Shown: positions 50,128 to 58,719 of the stretch, piece after piece
Position numbering within the stretch: the stretch's first letter is position 1
Layout: each line of letters starts with the position of its first letter
Source: CAVXNB01 sp963763085
GTDB taxonomy: Bacteria; Actinomycetota; Acidimicrobiia; Acidimicrobiales; Bog-793
Assembly: GCA_963763085.1 (NCBI GenBank)
Contig: CAVXNB010000003.1
Coordinates: forward strand, 310,001 to 374,000
DNA length: 64,000 nucleotides
Reading direction: 5' to 3'
Position numbers and translations under genes: made by a program
The notes under the pieces: generated by a model
Database searches by the model: none
What the model saw: the letters and a program-made list of their open reading frames with translations, nothing else
Told to the model about the DNA's origin: nothing

Positions 50128-51597
50128 ATGGCTCGAGCCGGTCAACGTGCGCCCTATCAAGCGACCTTCGCGGTCCTGCTGGTGGGCGTCGCCGCCTTTG
50201 CCCTCTTGCAATCGCTTGTCCTTCCGGTGCTCCCGACCATCCAGCACAGCTTGCACACGTCGCAGAGCGCCGTGACATGGGTGCTCACCGCGTACCTGCT
50301 CTCAGCTTCGATCTTCACTCCAATTCTCGGCCGCGTCGGAGACATGGTCGGGAAGAAACGGATATTCGTGGTGGCCCTTGCCGCCCTGGCCCTCGGCTCT
50401 CTGCTGGCGGCACTCGCCACGTCGATCGGCGTGATGATCGTTGCCCGAGCCATTCAAGGCGTCGGCGGAGGCGTGATGCCCTTGGCGTTCGGGATCATCC
50501 GAGACGAGTTCCCCTCGCAGAAGCTCGGCAGTGCCGTCGGCGCCACGGCCGCGCTTGCGGCGGTCGGGAGCGGGTTCGGGATCGTCCTCGCCGGCCCGAT
50601 CATCAGGGTCCTCGACTACCACTGGCTGTTCTGGATTCCGATGATCATGGTGGTCGGCGCCGGTCTTGCTGCGCATTTTCTTGTTCCCGAGTCTCCGGTG
50701 CGAACGCCGGGCCGGATCAACTGGACGGCTGCGGTCCTCCTCGCCGCCTGGTTGATCGCACTGCTCGTCGCGGTCAGTGAGGGTCCCTCGTGGGGATGGG
50801 GATCGCCACCGGTCCTCGGATTGTTCGTCGCCGCGGTCGTGCTTCTCACGGTTTGGATATGGGTCGAGCTGCGCGCGGCCGAACCACTGATCGACATGCG
50901 GATGATGCGACTGCCGGCCGTATGGACGACGAACCTCGTGGCGTTCCTGTTCGGCGTCTGTCTGTATTCAGCGCTCGGATTCCTCCCGGAGTTCTTGCAG
51001 ACACCGGCCTCGGCCGGCTATGGGTTCGGCGCGTCTGTCACCGCGTCCGGTTTCTTCTTGCTTCCCCTTGCTCTGGCGATGTTCGCGTTGGGGATGGTGT
51101 CCGGCCGCCTCGCACGACGGATCGGTGCTCGGACCGTCCTCATCATCGGGTCCGCGACGAGCATCTTCCCCTTCATCCTGCTCGCAGTCGCGCACGAGCA
51201 CGAGTGGCAGATCTTCCTCGCGACTACCGTCCTCGGAGCCGGATTCGGCCTCGCGTTCTCCGCCATGTCGGGCATCATCGTCGCCGCCGTTCCGGCCGCA
51301 CAGACCGGCGTCGCGAGCGGAATGAACGCGAACATCCGCACGATCGGCGGGTCGATCGGCGCAGCCGTCATGGCGAGCATCGTCACCTCGGGTGTCGGCG
51401 CCGACGCCTTGCCGAAGGAATCCGGGTACACCGACGGGTTCGCGATGCTTGCGGTGGCGGCCGTCCTCGCAACCGTCGCGTCGGTGCTCGTGCCGAGGTT
51501 GCGCATACAACCGGGCACGCCGCCCCCCGGCAGCGGCCCGCACTCGGAGCTCGGGATACTCGCAGCCGGCACCCTCATCGGCAGCGACCCTGAGTAG
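50128..51597 (+). CDS. MFS transporter, DHA2/14-TM drug exporter type
   Basis: A 489-aa membrane protein with about 14 hydrophobic segments. The loop-2 motif GRVGDMVGKKRIF (motif A) is near residue 70, and the motif C-like GSGFGIVLAGPII lies in the fifth segment. This is the pattern of drug:H+ antiporters of the DHA2 family, such as EmrB and QacA. Substrate cannot be read from sequence. The start ATG has only a weak Shine-Dalgarno, but the palindrome at 50093-50108 suggests regulated expression. Confidence 0.9.
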   Translation: MARAGQRAPYQATFAVLLVGVAAFALLQSLVLPVLPTIQHSLHTSQSAVTWVLTAYLLSASIFTPILGRVGDMVGKKRIFVVALAALALGSLLAALATSIGVMIVARAIQGVGGGVMPLAFGIIRDEFPSQKLGSAVGATAALAAVGSGFGIVLAGPIIRVLDYHWLFWIPMIMVVGAGLAAHFLVPESPVRTPGRINWTAAVLLAAWLIALLVAVSEGPSWGWGSPPVLGLFVAAVVLLTVWIWVELRAAEPLIDMRMMRLPAVWTTNLVAFLFGVCLYSALGFLPEFLQTPASAGYGFGASVTASGFFLLPLALAMFALGMVSGRLARRIGARTVLIIGSATSIFPFILLAVAHEHEWQIFLATTVLGAGFGLAFSAMSGIIVAAVPAAQTGVASGMNANIRTIGGSIGAAVMASIVTSGVGADALPKESGYTDGFAMLAVAAVLATVASVLVPRLRIQPGTPPPGSGPHSELGILAAGTLIGSDPE

Positions 51598-51678
51598 ACG
51601 CGGCTGCTGCGTTACGGCGTGGCGGACGACCCCGGGTCCCCGCCGCAACACGAGCTCCCTGCGAATGTACTGTGAGCC

Positions 51679-52716
51679 ATGGCGGACCTCGAGGCCTTGC
51701 TGCCCATATTGGCGTGCCCGAGAACGGGGAGCACCCTCCACCGTGAGGATGGATTCCTCGTGAATGCGGACGACTCCTGTCGCTACCCGATCCGGGGGGA
51801 GGTTCCGATCTTCGTCGACGATCCGGCCGCGGTCGTGACGATGCCAACGCAGACGCTATCCAATTCGATCTCCGAGGAGTTCGAAGCTCAAATGTCGAGA
51901 GCGCGCCGCGTGCTTCATCTCGGGGCGGGGGGTTCGAGGGATAAGAGGCCGAATTGCGTGGAGCTGGAGACAGCCGTCTACCGGCACACCGACCTGGTAG
52001 GGGATGCTCATCATCTGCCGTTTCAGGACGAGGTATTCGACCTCGCGGTGGCCTTCAACGTCTTCGAGCACCTCCGGGATCCCTCCGTCGCCGCCTCCGA
52101 GCTCCACCGCGTTCTGATTCCCGGTGGCCGCGTGCTCATTCAGACCGCGTTCCTGCAACCCCTGCACGAGTCCCCAAGGCACTACTTCAACGCGACGGAG
52201 TTCGGCCTCCGGCAATGGTTTCGAATGTTCGCAACCGAGCGAGTGTCGGTAGGGCCGAACCAAACGATCGCAATCGCCCTCGGCTGGTTCGCGACGACCC
52301 TCACGTACCACCTGCGCGACGTCCTCGACCACCCGAAAGCCGAGGAGATCGCCGACTCCACGCTGCGCTACTGGACAGACGAATGGATTGAGCAACAGGG
52401 CGGCAGGGACCATCAGGAGTTGTGGACGGAGGTCGAGACGCTGCCGGAGGTGGTCCAGAAGACGATGGCGGCCGGTTTCGAATATGTCGGGACCAGGCTG
52501 CGCACGACCGACTACTCCAAGAGCGACCCCGAACGGCCGACGGAAACCGAAGATCCGAAGGACGTGCAGATCGGCCAGCTCCTTGCGCGCATCTCCGAGC
52601 TCGAGCTCTCGGTAGCTTGGCAACAGCGCCAGATCAACAAATGGTGGAGGACTGCGGAGCAGCTCCGGGCCGAGCTGACCGCCCCCTACGAAGAGCCCGA
52701 AGCCGAGGAGCACTAG
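51679..52716 (+). CDS. Class I SAM methyltransferase with Trm112-like N-terminus and C-terminal helix
   Basis: A 345-aa protein. Residues 1-50 resemble a Trm112-type knuckle (LLPILACPRTGSTLHRE then YPIRGEVPIFVDD). The methyltransferase part has VLHLGAGGS as a degenerate SAM loop, GDAHHLPFQDEVFDLAVAFN and VFEHLRDPSVAASELHRVL. The last 50 residues are a charged helix likely to form a coiled coil. Such proteins often occur in glycan or natural-product clusters. The end overlaps the convergent oxidoreductase gene by four bases. Substrate unknown. Confidence 0.83.
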   Translation: MADLEALLPILACPRTGSTLHREDGFLVNADDSCRYPIRGEVPIFVDDPAAVVTMPTQTLSNSISEEFEAQMSRARRVLHLGAGGSRDKRPNCVELETAVYRHTDLVGDAHHLPFQDEVFDLAVAFNVFEHLRDPSVAASELHRVLIPGGRVLIQTAFLQPLHESPRHYFNATEFGLRQWFRMFATERVSVGPNQTIAIALGWFATTLTYHLRDVLDHPKAEEIADSTLRYWTDEWIEQQGGRDHQELWTEVETLPEVVQKTMAAGFEYVGTRLRTTDYSKSDPERPTETEDPKDVQIGQLLARISELELSVAWQQRQINKWWRTAEQLRAELTAPYEEPEAEEH

Positions 52717-53738
52717 TCCGTGAGCTGCTCCATCGGGTAGACCAAGTGGATCTGCCGGCGCACCTCGTCGAGGGTCTCCATGATCTGCACGCTCTCGTCC
52801 AGCTGCATCGCAGGGCTCTCGAGCAGTCCGGCGCGGAGGCAACGACCCACCTCGGCCGCCTCGTATCGTAGGCCGACCTCCTCAGGAGGGTGCTCGTGAC
52901 GATCGCTCGTGCCGTCGGGCCGGACGACCGTGAACGACGTCGGCCGGAAGAAGACCGGGTCGATCTCGATCCGTGCCTCGGTCCCGACGATCGTGGCACG
53001 GTTCGCACCTTCGGCTTCGAGCGTCGTCGTGAGAACGGCGTGGCTGCCACCGGCATTCTGCAGGAGGATCGAGGTTTGCCCGTCGACACCGGTGAAGGCG
53101 GGGTCACTGACGGCTGTGATCCGGGTCGGTGTCCCGAGCACCATCGAGGCGAACGACACCGGGTAGACGCCCAGGTCGAGGAGGGCGCCGCCGCCCAGGT
53201 TGGCGGCAAAGATGCGTGACTCCGGATCCTTGGGGAAGCGGATGCCCAAATCTGCCGTCACCGTTCGCACGTCGCCGACGACGCCCGCCGAGAGGAGCTC
53301 CCGGATCTCGACCACGGTCGGGAGCAGCCGCGTCCACATCGCCTCCATCAGGAACACCCCCGAAGCCCGAGCCGCGGCCACGAGGTCGCGGGCCTGAGCC
53401 GCGTTGAGCGTGAAGGGCTTCTCGACGAGCACGCTCTTGCCGGCGCGGATCGCGAGCATCGCGTCCTCGTAGTGCGCCGGATGCGGCGTCGCCACGTAGA
53501 CGACATCGACCTCGGGATCGTCCGCCAGCTCCGCGTAGGAGCCGTGCCGCTGCGCAATGCCGAAACGCTCCGCGAATGCTTCGGCCCCCGGCTGACTGCG
53601 GGAGCCGACGGCGACCACCTCGGCATCGCCGAGCTGCCGGAGGTCGTTCGCGAACCTCGAGGCGATCTTGCCCGTGCCGAGGATCCCCCAACGGATCGGG
53701 GAGTCGGCCGCTCTCGTCTGCTGCCGGTTGAAGCTCAC
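52713..53738 (-). CDS. Gfo/Idh/MocA family oxidoreductase
   Basis: A 341-aa NAD(P)-dependent oxidoreductase. RWGILGTGKIASRFANDL is the Rossmann turn, VYVATPHPAHYEDAMLAI the second strand, and VLVEKPFTLNAAQA the EKP motif with the catalytic lysine; GGGALLDLGVYPVS follows in the C-terminal domain, which resembles trans-1,2-dihydrobenzene-1,2-diol dehydrogenases and related sugar oxidoreductases. Substrate unknown. GTG start at 53738 lies 52 bases after the cyclase gene stop, so co-transcription with the cyclase is possible. Confidence 0.88.
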   Translation of the reverse strand: MSFNRQQTRAADSPIRWGILGTGKIASRFANDLRQLGDAEVVAVGSRSQPGAEAFAERFGIAQRHGSYAELADDPEVDVVYVATPHPAHYEDAMLAIRAGKSVLVEKPFTLNAAQARDLVAAARASGVFLMEAMWTRLLPTVVEIRELLSAGVVGDVRTVTADLGIRFPKDPESRIFAANLGGGALLDLGVYPVSFASMVLGTPTRITAVSDPAFTGVDGQTSILLQNAGGSHAVLTTTLEAEGANRATIVGTEARIEIDPVFFRPTSFTVVRPDGTSDRHEHPPEEVGLRYEAAEVGRCLRAGLLESPAMQLDESVQIMETLDEVRRQIHLVYPMEQLTD

Positions 53739-53790
53739 GGACGAATCCTCATGAACACGCGGACCTTTCTACAGGAGTTGTTCTGTGAAC

Positions 53791-56700
53791 TCAGGTGCTT
53801 GCCTGCAGAGCCGCCCCACTGACCGGCGTCATCGCATCCGGTTCGAGGAGGGCACGCGCTCGAGCGACCATCGCAGGCGTCTTCAGCCGCTCGAAGGCCG
53901 TCGCGGCGTCCTCGGCGCGTGCAACCGCCTCGCGCTCACGACCCCGGCCGGCGAGCCACTCGGCGATATCGAGCTGGACGCGGGCTGTCCAGTACGGGTA
54001 CCCCATGTCGCGAAAGGCCGCCTCCGCTGCCAAGAGGCCCTCCTCCACACCGTCGTCATCGCCCTTCGCAGCCGCGAGCAGGGCGTGGGCGCGACAGATC
54101 TGCGCCCGAAGGAACGGAGGGATCTCGCCACGCGGCCGCGACGCCAACGCCTCCGTGAGCCGGTCGGCTCCCTCCAGGTCGCCGAGCTCGAAGGCCGCGT
54201 CGAGCGCCACGGGGAAGGCGATCCGAACCGCTTCGTGGGCGATGCCGATGCCTCCGCCGATCGCGTCATCGATCGCGCGGCGGGCAGTCTCCAGCCCGCG
54301 CTGACTGTCTCCCGCGGCCAGAAAGACGGCGGCGGCAACCGCTTCGTAGTCCGACTTCTGCTGCAGGTCGTCGCTGTCTGCCCAAGCGCCGATGACAAGA
54401 AGGTGCTCGCGGGCGTCCTCGTGGTTGCCACGAAGCGCCTCCAGATAGGTGTACGCGTAGATCGCGGAAGACGGATCGCCGCCCCCGTGAAGGAGCTCGG
54501 TCCAAAGCTCGGTCGCTTCGTCGAAGCGACCCGCCATCGTGAGGATGTAGGTGACGAGAGACCCTGCCCAGGCCTCGTTGTCCCGGTTTCCCCAGTGCCG
54601 CGCGAGCGCAAGCGCAGCTTTGGCGTGCTCGAGGGCACCCGGGAGGTCGTAGGTCATGCAGAGCTCCGCCAAGTTGCCTTCGGCGATCATTTCCCGTTCA
54701 GTGATCCCATGGCGCCGCGCCACCGAGACCGCCAGTTCGAATATCGAGCGCGCCTCCTCGCCACGCCCGACCCACAGCAGAAGCGTGGCCTTCGTATTCA
54801 GGCTGAACGCGAGCGGCTCGGCGAGCTCGTGGTGCTGGGCCAGGGTGAGCGCCTGCTCCACCGGCCCGATCGCCTCGTCCCCGTGGCCGGAGAACGCGAG
54901 TGCACGCCCGAGACTCGACTGAAGATCGGCGACGACCTCGGGAGGCGCCGTGGTCGCGGCGAGGGACGCCAGCGCCTCACGAATGCGGGTGATGGCCTGC
55001 TGGCCCCGTCCGAGGTTGTCGAGCGCGTAGCCGAGCCGTGCGGTCACCCCTGCGGCCTCGACGATGCGCCCAGCCTGGGCATGAGCGCCGGCGGCCGTCT
55101 CGTAGTGACCGAGAGCACGCTCGTGCCACCCGGCAGATGTCGCCATCCGCCCCGCCAGGTAAGTGAACCGCGCTCGCTCGCCCTCGTCCGAGCTCAGGTC
55201 GGCGGCTCGCACATAGGCGGACTCGGCCGCCTCCGGGGCCCCGACCGACGCGGCCCGCTCAGCGGCAAGCACGTAGGCGCGGCACGCCTGGGCACGCAGG
55301 TCCTCCGCGTCAGGATCCTCCCTGGCGGCCTCGTAGGCGTCGAGGAGGTGGGCGGCAATCACCTCGGCCACCTCTGCCCCTTGGTCGGGGAATGCGGAGC
55401 GAAGGTGCACGGCGGTCCTCACGTGCCGGGCCTTTCGCTCGGCTCTCGTCAACAGGTCATAGGCGACGGACCGGATGAGCGACTGGGTGAAGACATACTG
55501 ACCGCGTTCGGGCGAGAGCTTCTCAGTTCGGACCGTCAGTACCTCTTTTCGCACGAGGGAGGTCAGGATCTCGTCGAGATGAGCCGGGTCCGTGTCCGAG
55601 ATCGCCTCGATCGCGCGGCGGGGGAAGCTCCCGCCCAGCACCGAGCACTCCTTCACGACACGACGTTCGTCCGGATCGAGGGCGTCGAGACGCGACGAGA
55701 TGAGGGCTGTCAGCCCCGGTGGAGTCTCGAGCTCACCTAGTTCGCCGACGAGGTGGAGAGTGTCGTCTTCGGACCTTGCGACGATGCCCTTGTCCAGGAG
55801 CCCTCGCACCGTCTCGATGGCGTAGAGGGGGATGCCATCGGCACGCTCAACGACCCGTGCACGCGCGCCGTCGGGAAGGCCCGTGACGAGGCCATCCAGC
55901 AGCTCGCCCATGACCTCGGCGGAGAACGGGTCGATCGAGAGGCTCGTGACCGATCGGCGGGAGAGCACGAGTCCCTTGCGCTCAGCGCCTTCCGGTCGCG
56001 ACAGCACGAGGAGGAAGATGGCGCTGTCGCCCGACCATTCGAGGAGATGGTCCAAGAAGTCGATCATGCCGGCATCGGCCCACTGCAGGTCCTCGATGAC
56101 CATCACGACGGGCAGGTGCTCTGACAACCGCTCGAAGAACAGCCGCCAACCGGAGAAGAGCTCTTCCCTCGCGAGGACCTTTTGGGTCGGCAAACCAAGC
56201 AGCTGGCCCAGGCGGGGGGCGATGAAATCCCGGTCGGCGGAATCCTCGATCCAACGCTCGAGGCCGGTACGGAGCCGCTCGGCGGCGACATCCTGCGGAT
56301 CCTCCTCTGCAATCTGCAGCCTTCCCCGGACCATTTCCGACAGCGCCCAGTAGCTGACGCCGTCTCCGTAGGAAAGGCACCGCCCCGCGTGCCAGAGCAC
56401 GGTTCCCGCCAGGCCGTCGATGTACTTCTCGAACTCCCAAGCGAGACGCGACTTGCCGACGCCTGCCACGCCGGAGACGAGGACCAGGCGGACCGAGTGC
56501 CGCTCGGCGGTGCCGTGGAAGAGCTCCTTCACGAGGCGGAGCTCTCGGTCGCGGCCGATGAAGCCTGCTTCGAGACCACTGGAGCGCGCCGAGCCGGCGA
56601 CGGTGGCGACCACCCGCGCCGCTCTGAAGAGCCGGACGGGCTCGGCCTTTCCCTTCAGCGCGTGCTCGCCCGCGGCGGTGTAGGCGATCGCCGCCGCGGT

Positions 56701-57369
56701 GGCGGCCCGCGTCGTCTCGTCGACATAGCAGCACCCCGGCGGAGCCACCGACTGGATCCTGGCGGCCGTGTTGACCCGATCGCCAATGACGAGACCCTCT
56801 TCGGCGGTCTCTGTCGTGGCTGCGCCACCGGTCACGATCCCCACTCGCGCCTGAAGGTCCGTTGCGTGCTCGGCTCCGTAGGCCCCAACGGCCGACACGA
56901 GCTCGAGGCCGGCACGCACGGCACGCTCGGCGTCGTCTTCCCTGGCGACGGGAACCCCCCAGACCGCCATGACGGCGTCTCCGATGAACTTCTCGACGAT
57001 GCCGCCGTACCGGGCGACAATCGCCCGGGCGAGCTCGAAGTAGCCGGACAGAAGCTCCCTGACATCTTCGGGGTCTTTCGACTCGGAGAGCGGGGTGAAC
57101 CCGACGAGGTCGCAGAACAACACTGAGACATGGCGCAACTCGGTGGTCTGTGAGGAGGCTCCCGGAGCGGGCTGAGCCGCGTCGGCGGGAACCGCGGATC
57201 TCTCCGCGGCAGCTGCAGCAGGGACCGGCGTCCCGCAATCGCCGCAGAACCGCTTGCCAGGCTCGAGCGGTGCCCCGCATTCGGAGCATGCGGCGACCAA
57301 CAACCCGCCGCAGTCCGCGCAGAACCGCTTGCCATCCGGGTTGTCGCCTCCACACGCTGGGCAGCGCAC
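53791..57369 (-). CDS. Double zinc-ribbon / class III nucleotidyl cyclase / AAA ATPase / TPR protein
   Basis: A 1192-aa multidomain signalling protein. Residues 1-48 hold two zinc ribbons (CPACG, CADCG, CSECG, CGDCG). Residues 80-250 are a class III cyclase with metal aspartates D87 and D131, transition-state N200 and R204, and the adenine-type Lys127; the usual specificity Asp is Leu193. From about 265 an AAA/STAND ATPase follows, with Walker A VSGVAGVGKSRLAWE and Walker B VVMVIEDLQWAD. Residues 690-1180 are TPR-like helices. The GTG at 57369 follows aggag. It probably links a protein or nucleotide signal to cAMP; no DNA-binding domain is seen. Confidence 0.9.
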   Translation of the reverse strand: MRCPACGGDNPDGKRFCADCGGLLVAACSECGAPLEPGKRFCGDCGTPVPAAAAAERSAVPADAAQPAPGASSQTTELRHVSVLFCDLVGFTPLSESKDPEDVRELLSGYFELARAIVARYGGIVEKFIGDAVMAVWGVPVAREDDAERAVRAGLELVSAVGAYGAEHATDLQARVGIVTGGAATTETAEEGLVIGDRVNTAARIQSVAPPGCCYVDETTRAATAAAIAYTAAGEHALKGKAEPVRLFRAARVVATVAGSARSSGLEAGFIGRDRELRLVKELFHGTAERHSVRLVLVSGVAGVGKSRLAWEFEKYIDGLAGTVLWHAGRCLSYGDGVSYWALSEMVRGRLQIAEEDPQDVAAERLRTGLERWIEDSADRDFIAPRLGQLLGLPTQKVLAREELFSGWRLFFERLSEHLPVVMVIEDLQWADAGMIDFLDHLLEWSGDSAIFLLVLSRPEGAERKGLVLSRRSVTSLSIDPFSAEVMGELLDGLVTGLPDGARARVVERADGIPLYAIETVRGLLDKGIVARSEDDTLHLVGELGELETPPGLTALISSRLDALDPDERRVVKECSVLGGSFPRRAIEAISDTDPAHLDEILTSLVRKEVLTVRTEKLSPERGQYVFTQSLIRSVAYDLLTRAERKARHVRTAVHLRSAFPDQGAEVAEVIAAHLLDAYEAAREDPDAEDLRAQACRAYVLAAERAASVGAPEAAESAYVRAADLSSDEGERARFTYLAGRMATSAGWHERALGHYETAAGAHAQAGRIVEAAGVTARLGYALDNLGRGQQAITRIREALASLAATTAPPEVVADLQSSLGRALAFSGHGDEAIGPVEQALTLAQHHELAEPLAFSLNTKATLLLWVGRGEEARSIFELAVSVARRHGITEREMIAEGNLAELCMTYDLPGALEHAKAALALARHWGNRDNEAWAGSLVTYILTMAGRFDEATELWTELLHGGGDPSSAIYAYTYLEALRGNHEDAREHLLVIGAWADSDDLQQKSDYEAVAAAVFLAAGDSQRGLETARRAIDDAIGGGIGIAHEAVRIAFPVALDAAFELGDLEGADRLTEALASRPRGEIPPFLRAQICRAHALLAAAKGDDDGVEEGLLAAEAAFRDMGYPYWTARVQLDIAEWLAGRGREREAVARAEDAATAFERLKTPAMVARARALLEPDAMTPVSGAALQAST

Positions 57370-57569
57370 CTGTCATCTCCTCTGTTCGCAGGAAGGCTAC
57401 GACCCCGACCGCCGACGGTGCACCCCAAGGTTCGCACGTCACTCAGACGGACGGTCAGCGTGCCCCCGAAGGCTCACCCCGCGAGTTGCAGCCCCCAGGA
57501 TAAGCCGGACGCGCTGGTTCCCCGCGCTAGGTTTCCGAGCACGACACCGCAAGCGAGACGGAGGCTGAT

Positions 57570-57875
57570 ATGGCTGAAGACAGAAGCGTCCTCAACACCC
57601 TGGCGGCGATCACTGCGATGGCAGTTGACAACTCTGATCTTGAACCGCGTGAGTTGATGATTGCCAGGCTGGCCGCCTTGGCCGCCGTCGGCGCTCCGCC
57701 GCTCTCATACCTGTTCAACGCCGGGCCGGCGGTTGACGTCGGGATCACGCTGGAAGACGTACAGAACATGCTCATCGCGATAGCTCCGATCATCGGCACG
57801 CCCCGCACGGTGATTGCGGCCAGCAACATCGAAGAGGCGCTCGGCTTCGCCGTGGCGATTGCCGAAGCCGGCTGA
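57570..57875 (+). CDS. Carboxymuconolactone decarboxylase-like small protein, no Cys pair
   Basis: A 101-aa helical protein after ggaggctgat. EPRELMIARLAALAAVGAPP and LTEDVQNML-like (TLEDVQNMLIAIAPIIGTPR) follow the AhpD/CMD helical pattern. The CxxC redox pair of AhpD-type members is missing, so a peroxidase role is unlikely; it may be a structural or non-redox member. It lies alone between the divergent cyclase gene and the gene at 58005. Function unknown. Confidence 0.75.
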   Translation: MAEDRSVLNTLAAITAMAVDNSDLEPRELMIARLAALAAVGAPPLSYLFNAGPAVDVGITLEDVQNMLIAIAPIIGTPRTVIAASNIEEALGFAVAIAEAG

Positions 57876-58004
57876 AGGACCTCAGAGCCGCCCACTCCCA
57901 CTGCGGATCGGGCCGCACCACACGGCCGAACGGTAGGTAACCCGGGAATCGGCGCAGCAAGCATCTGAGCGATTGCATCGCCCAGCCATGACGGAGGTCT
58001 ACAG

Positions 58005-58685
58005 ATGCTTGTCCAAGACAGCGAGAACGCCATGCTCAATCCCGACGAGCAGGGCCATTCCCCCGCCGCCAACCGGCCCCGACTCCGGGTCGAGCCCTGG
58101 GTCGACTCGGTCATCGACGAGGTCGGCCACGACCCACGATCGGCCTACGTCGAGACGTTCTGGCTGCCTGTCCTCGGTCCGTCGACCACGTGGCTCCTGC
58201 GGCACTTCACCACCCGGCTCGAGGAGTCGCCCGAGGGAATCGAGCTCGACGTGGAGGAGACGGCGCGGGCTCTCGGCCTCGGCGAGCGTCTCGGACCGAA
58301 TGCACCCTTCGCCCGAACCATAAAGCGCTGCGTCGACTTCTCGATGGCAGAGTGGCGCGGACCGATGCATCTGGCCGCCAGGCGCCGCCTTCCCCCTCTC
58401 ACCCGCCGGCACCTCCGGCGACTTCCCGAATCGCTTCAGACCCGGCATGAAGCGCTCCACGAAGCGCACCATGCAGACCCGGGTCCGGAGAGCCTCCGCC
58501 GGCACGGTTACAAGCTGGCGCTCAGCCTCGTGGACCTCGGCGAGGACCAACGAACCACCGAACAACAGCTGCGCCGATGGAATTTCCACCCTTCCCTGGC
58601 CACCGAGTGCGCCGCTTGGGCGGTCGAAGAGCAGGCGCGCCGAGCGGTGCCCGAGCCGGGCGCACCGTCGCAACCACGAGATTAA
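58005..58685 (+). CDS. Conserved actinobacterial protein, unknown function
   Basis: A 226-aa soluble protein after a strong ggagg Shine-Dalgarno. The core from PWVDSVIDEVGHDPRSAYVE through FWLPVLGPSTTWLLRHF to ETARALGLGERLG and RRRLPPLTRRHLRRLP is a pattern I recall from conserved actinobacterial proteins of unknown function. There is no signal peptide or membrane segment. The His- and Arg-rich C-terminal half contains HEALHEAHH, which could bind metal, but this is speculative. It ends 34 bases before the aminotransferase gene and may be in its operon. Confidence 0.75.
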   Translation: MLVQDSENAMLNPDEQGHSPAANRPRLRVEPWVDSVIDEVGHDPRSAYVETFWLPVLGPSTTWLLRHFTTRLEESPEGIELDVEETARALGLGERLGPNAPFARTIKRCVDFSMAEWRGPMHLAARRRLPPLTRRHLRRLPESLQTRHEALHEAHHADPGPESLRRHGYKLALSLVDLGEDQRTTEQQLRRWNFHPSLATECAAWAVEEQARRAVPEPGAPSQPRD

Positions 58686-58719
58686 CGTTGCCTCCGAGCG
58701 GATCGAGGGGGACCTTGAG

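Noticed and set aside
53785..55740. A 651-codon plus-strand open frame antisense to the cyclase/TPR gene
   Set aside because: No domain is recognisable and the composition is typical of antisense GC-rich frames; the opposite strand encodes a coherent 1192-aa protein.
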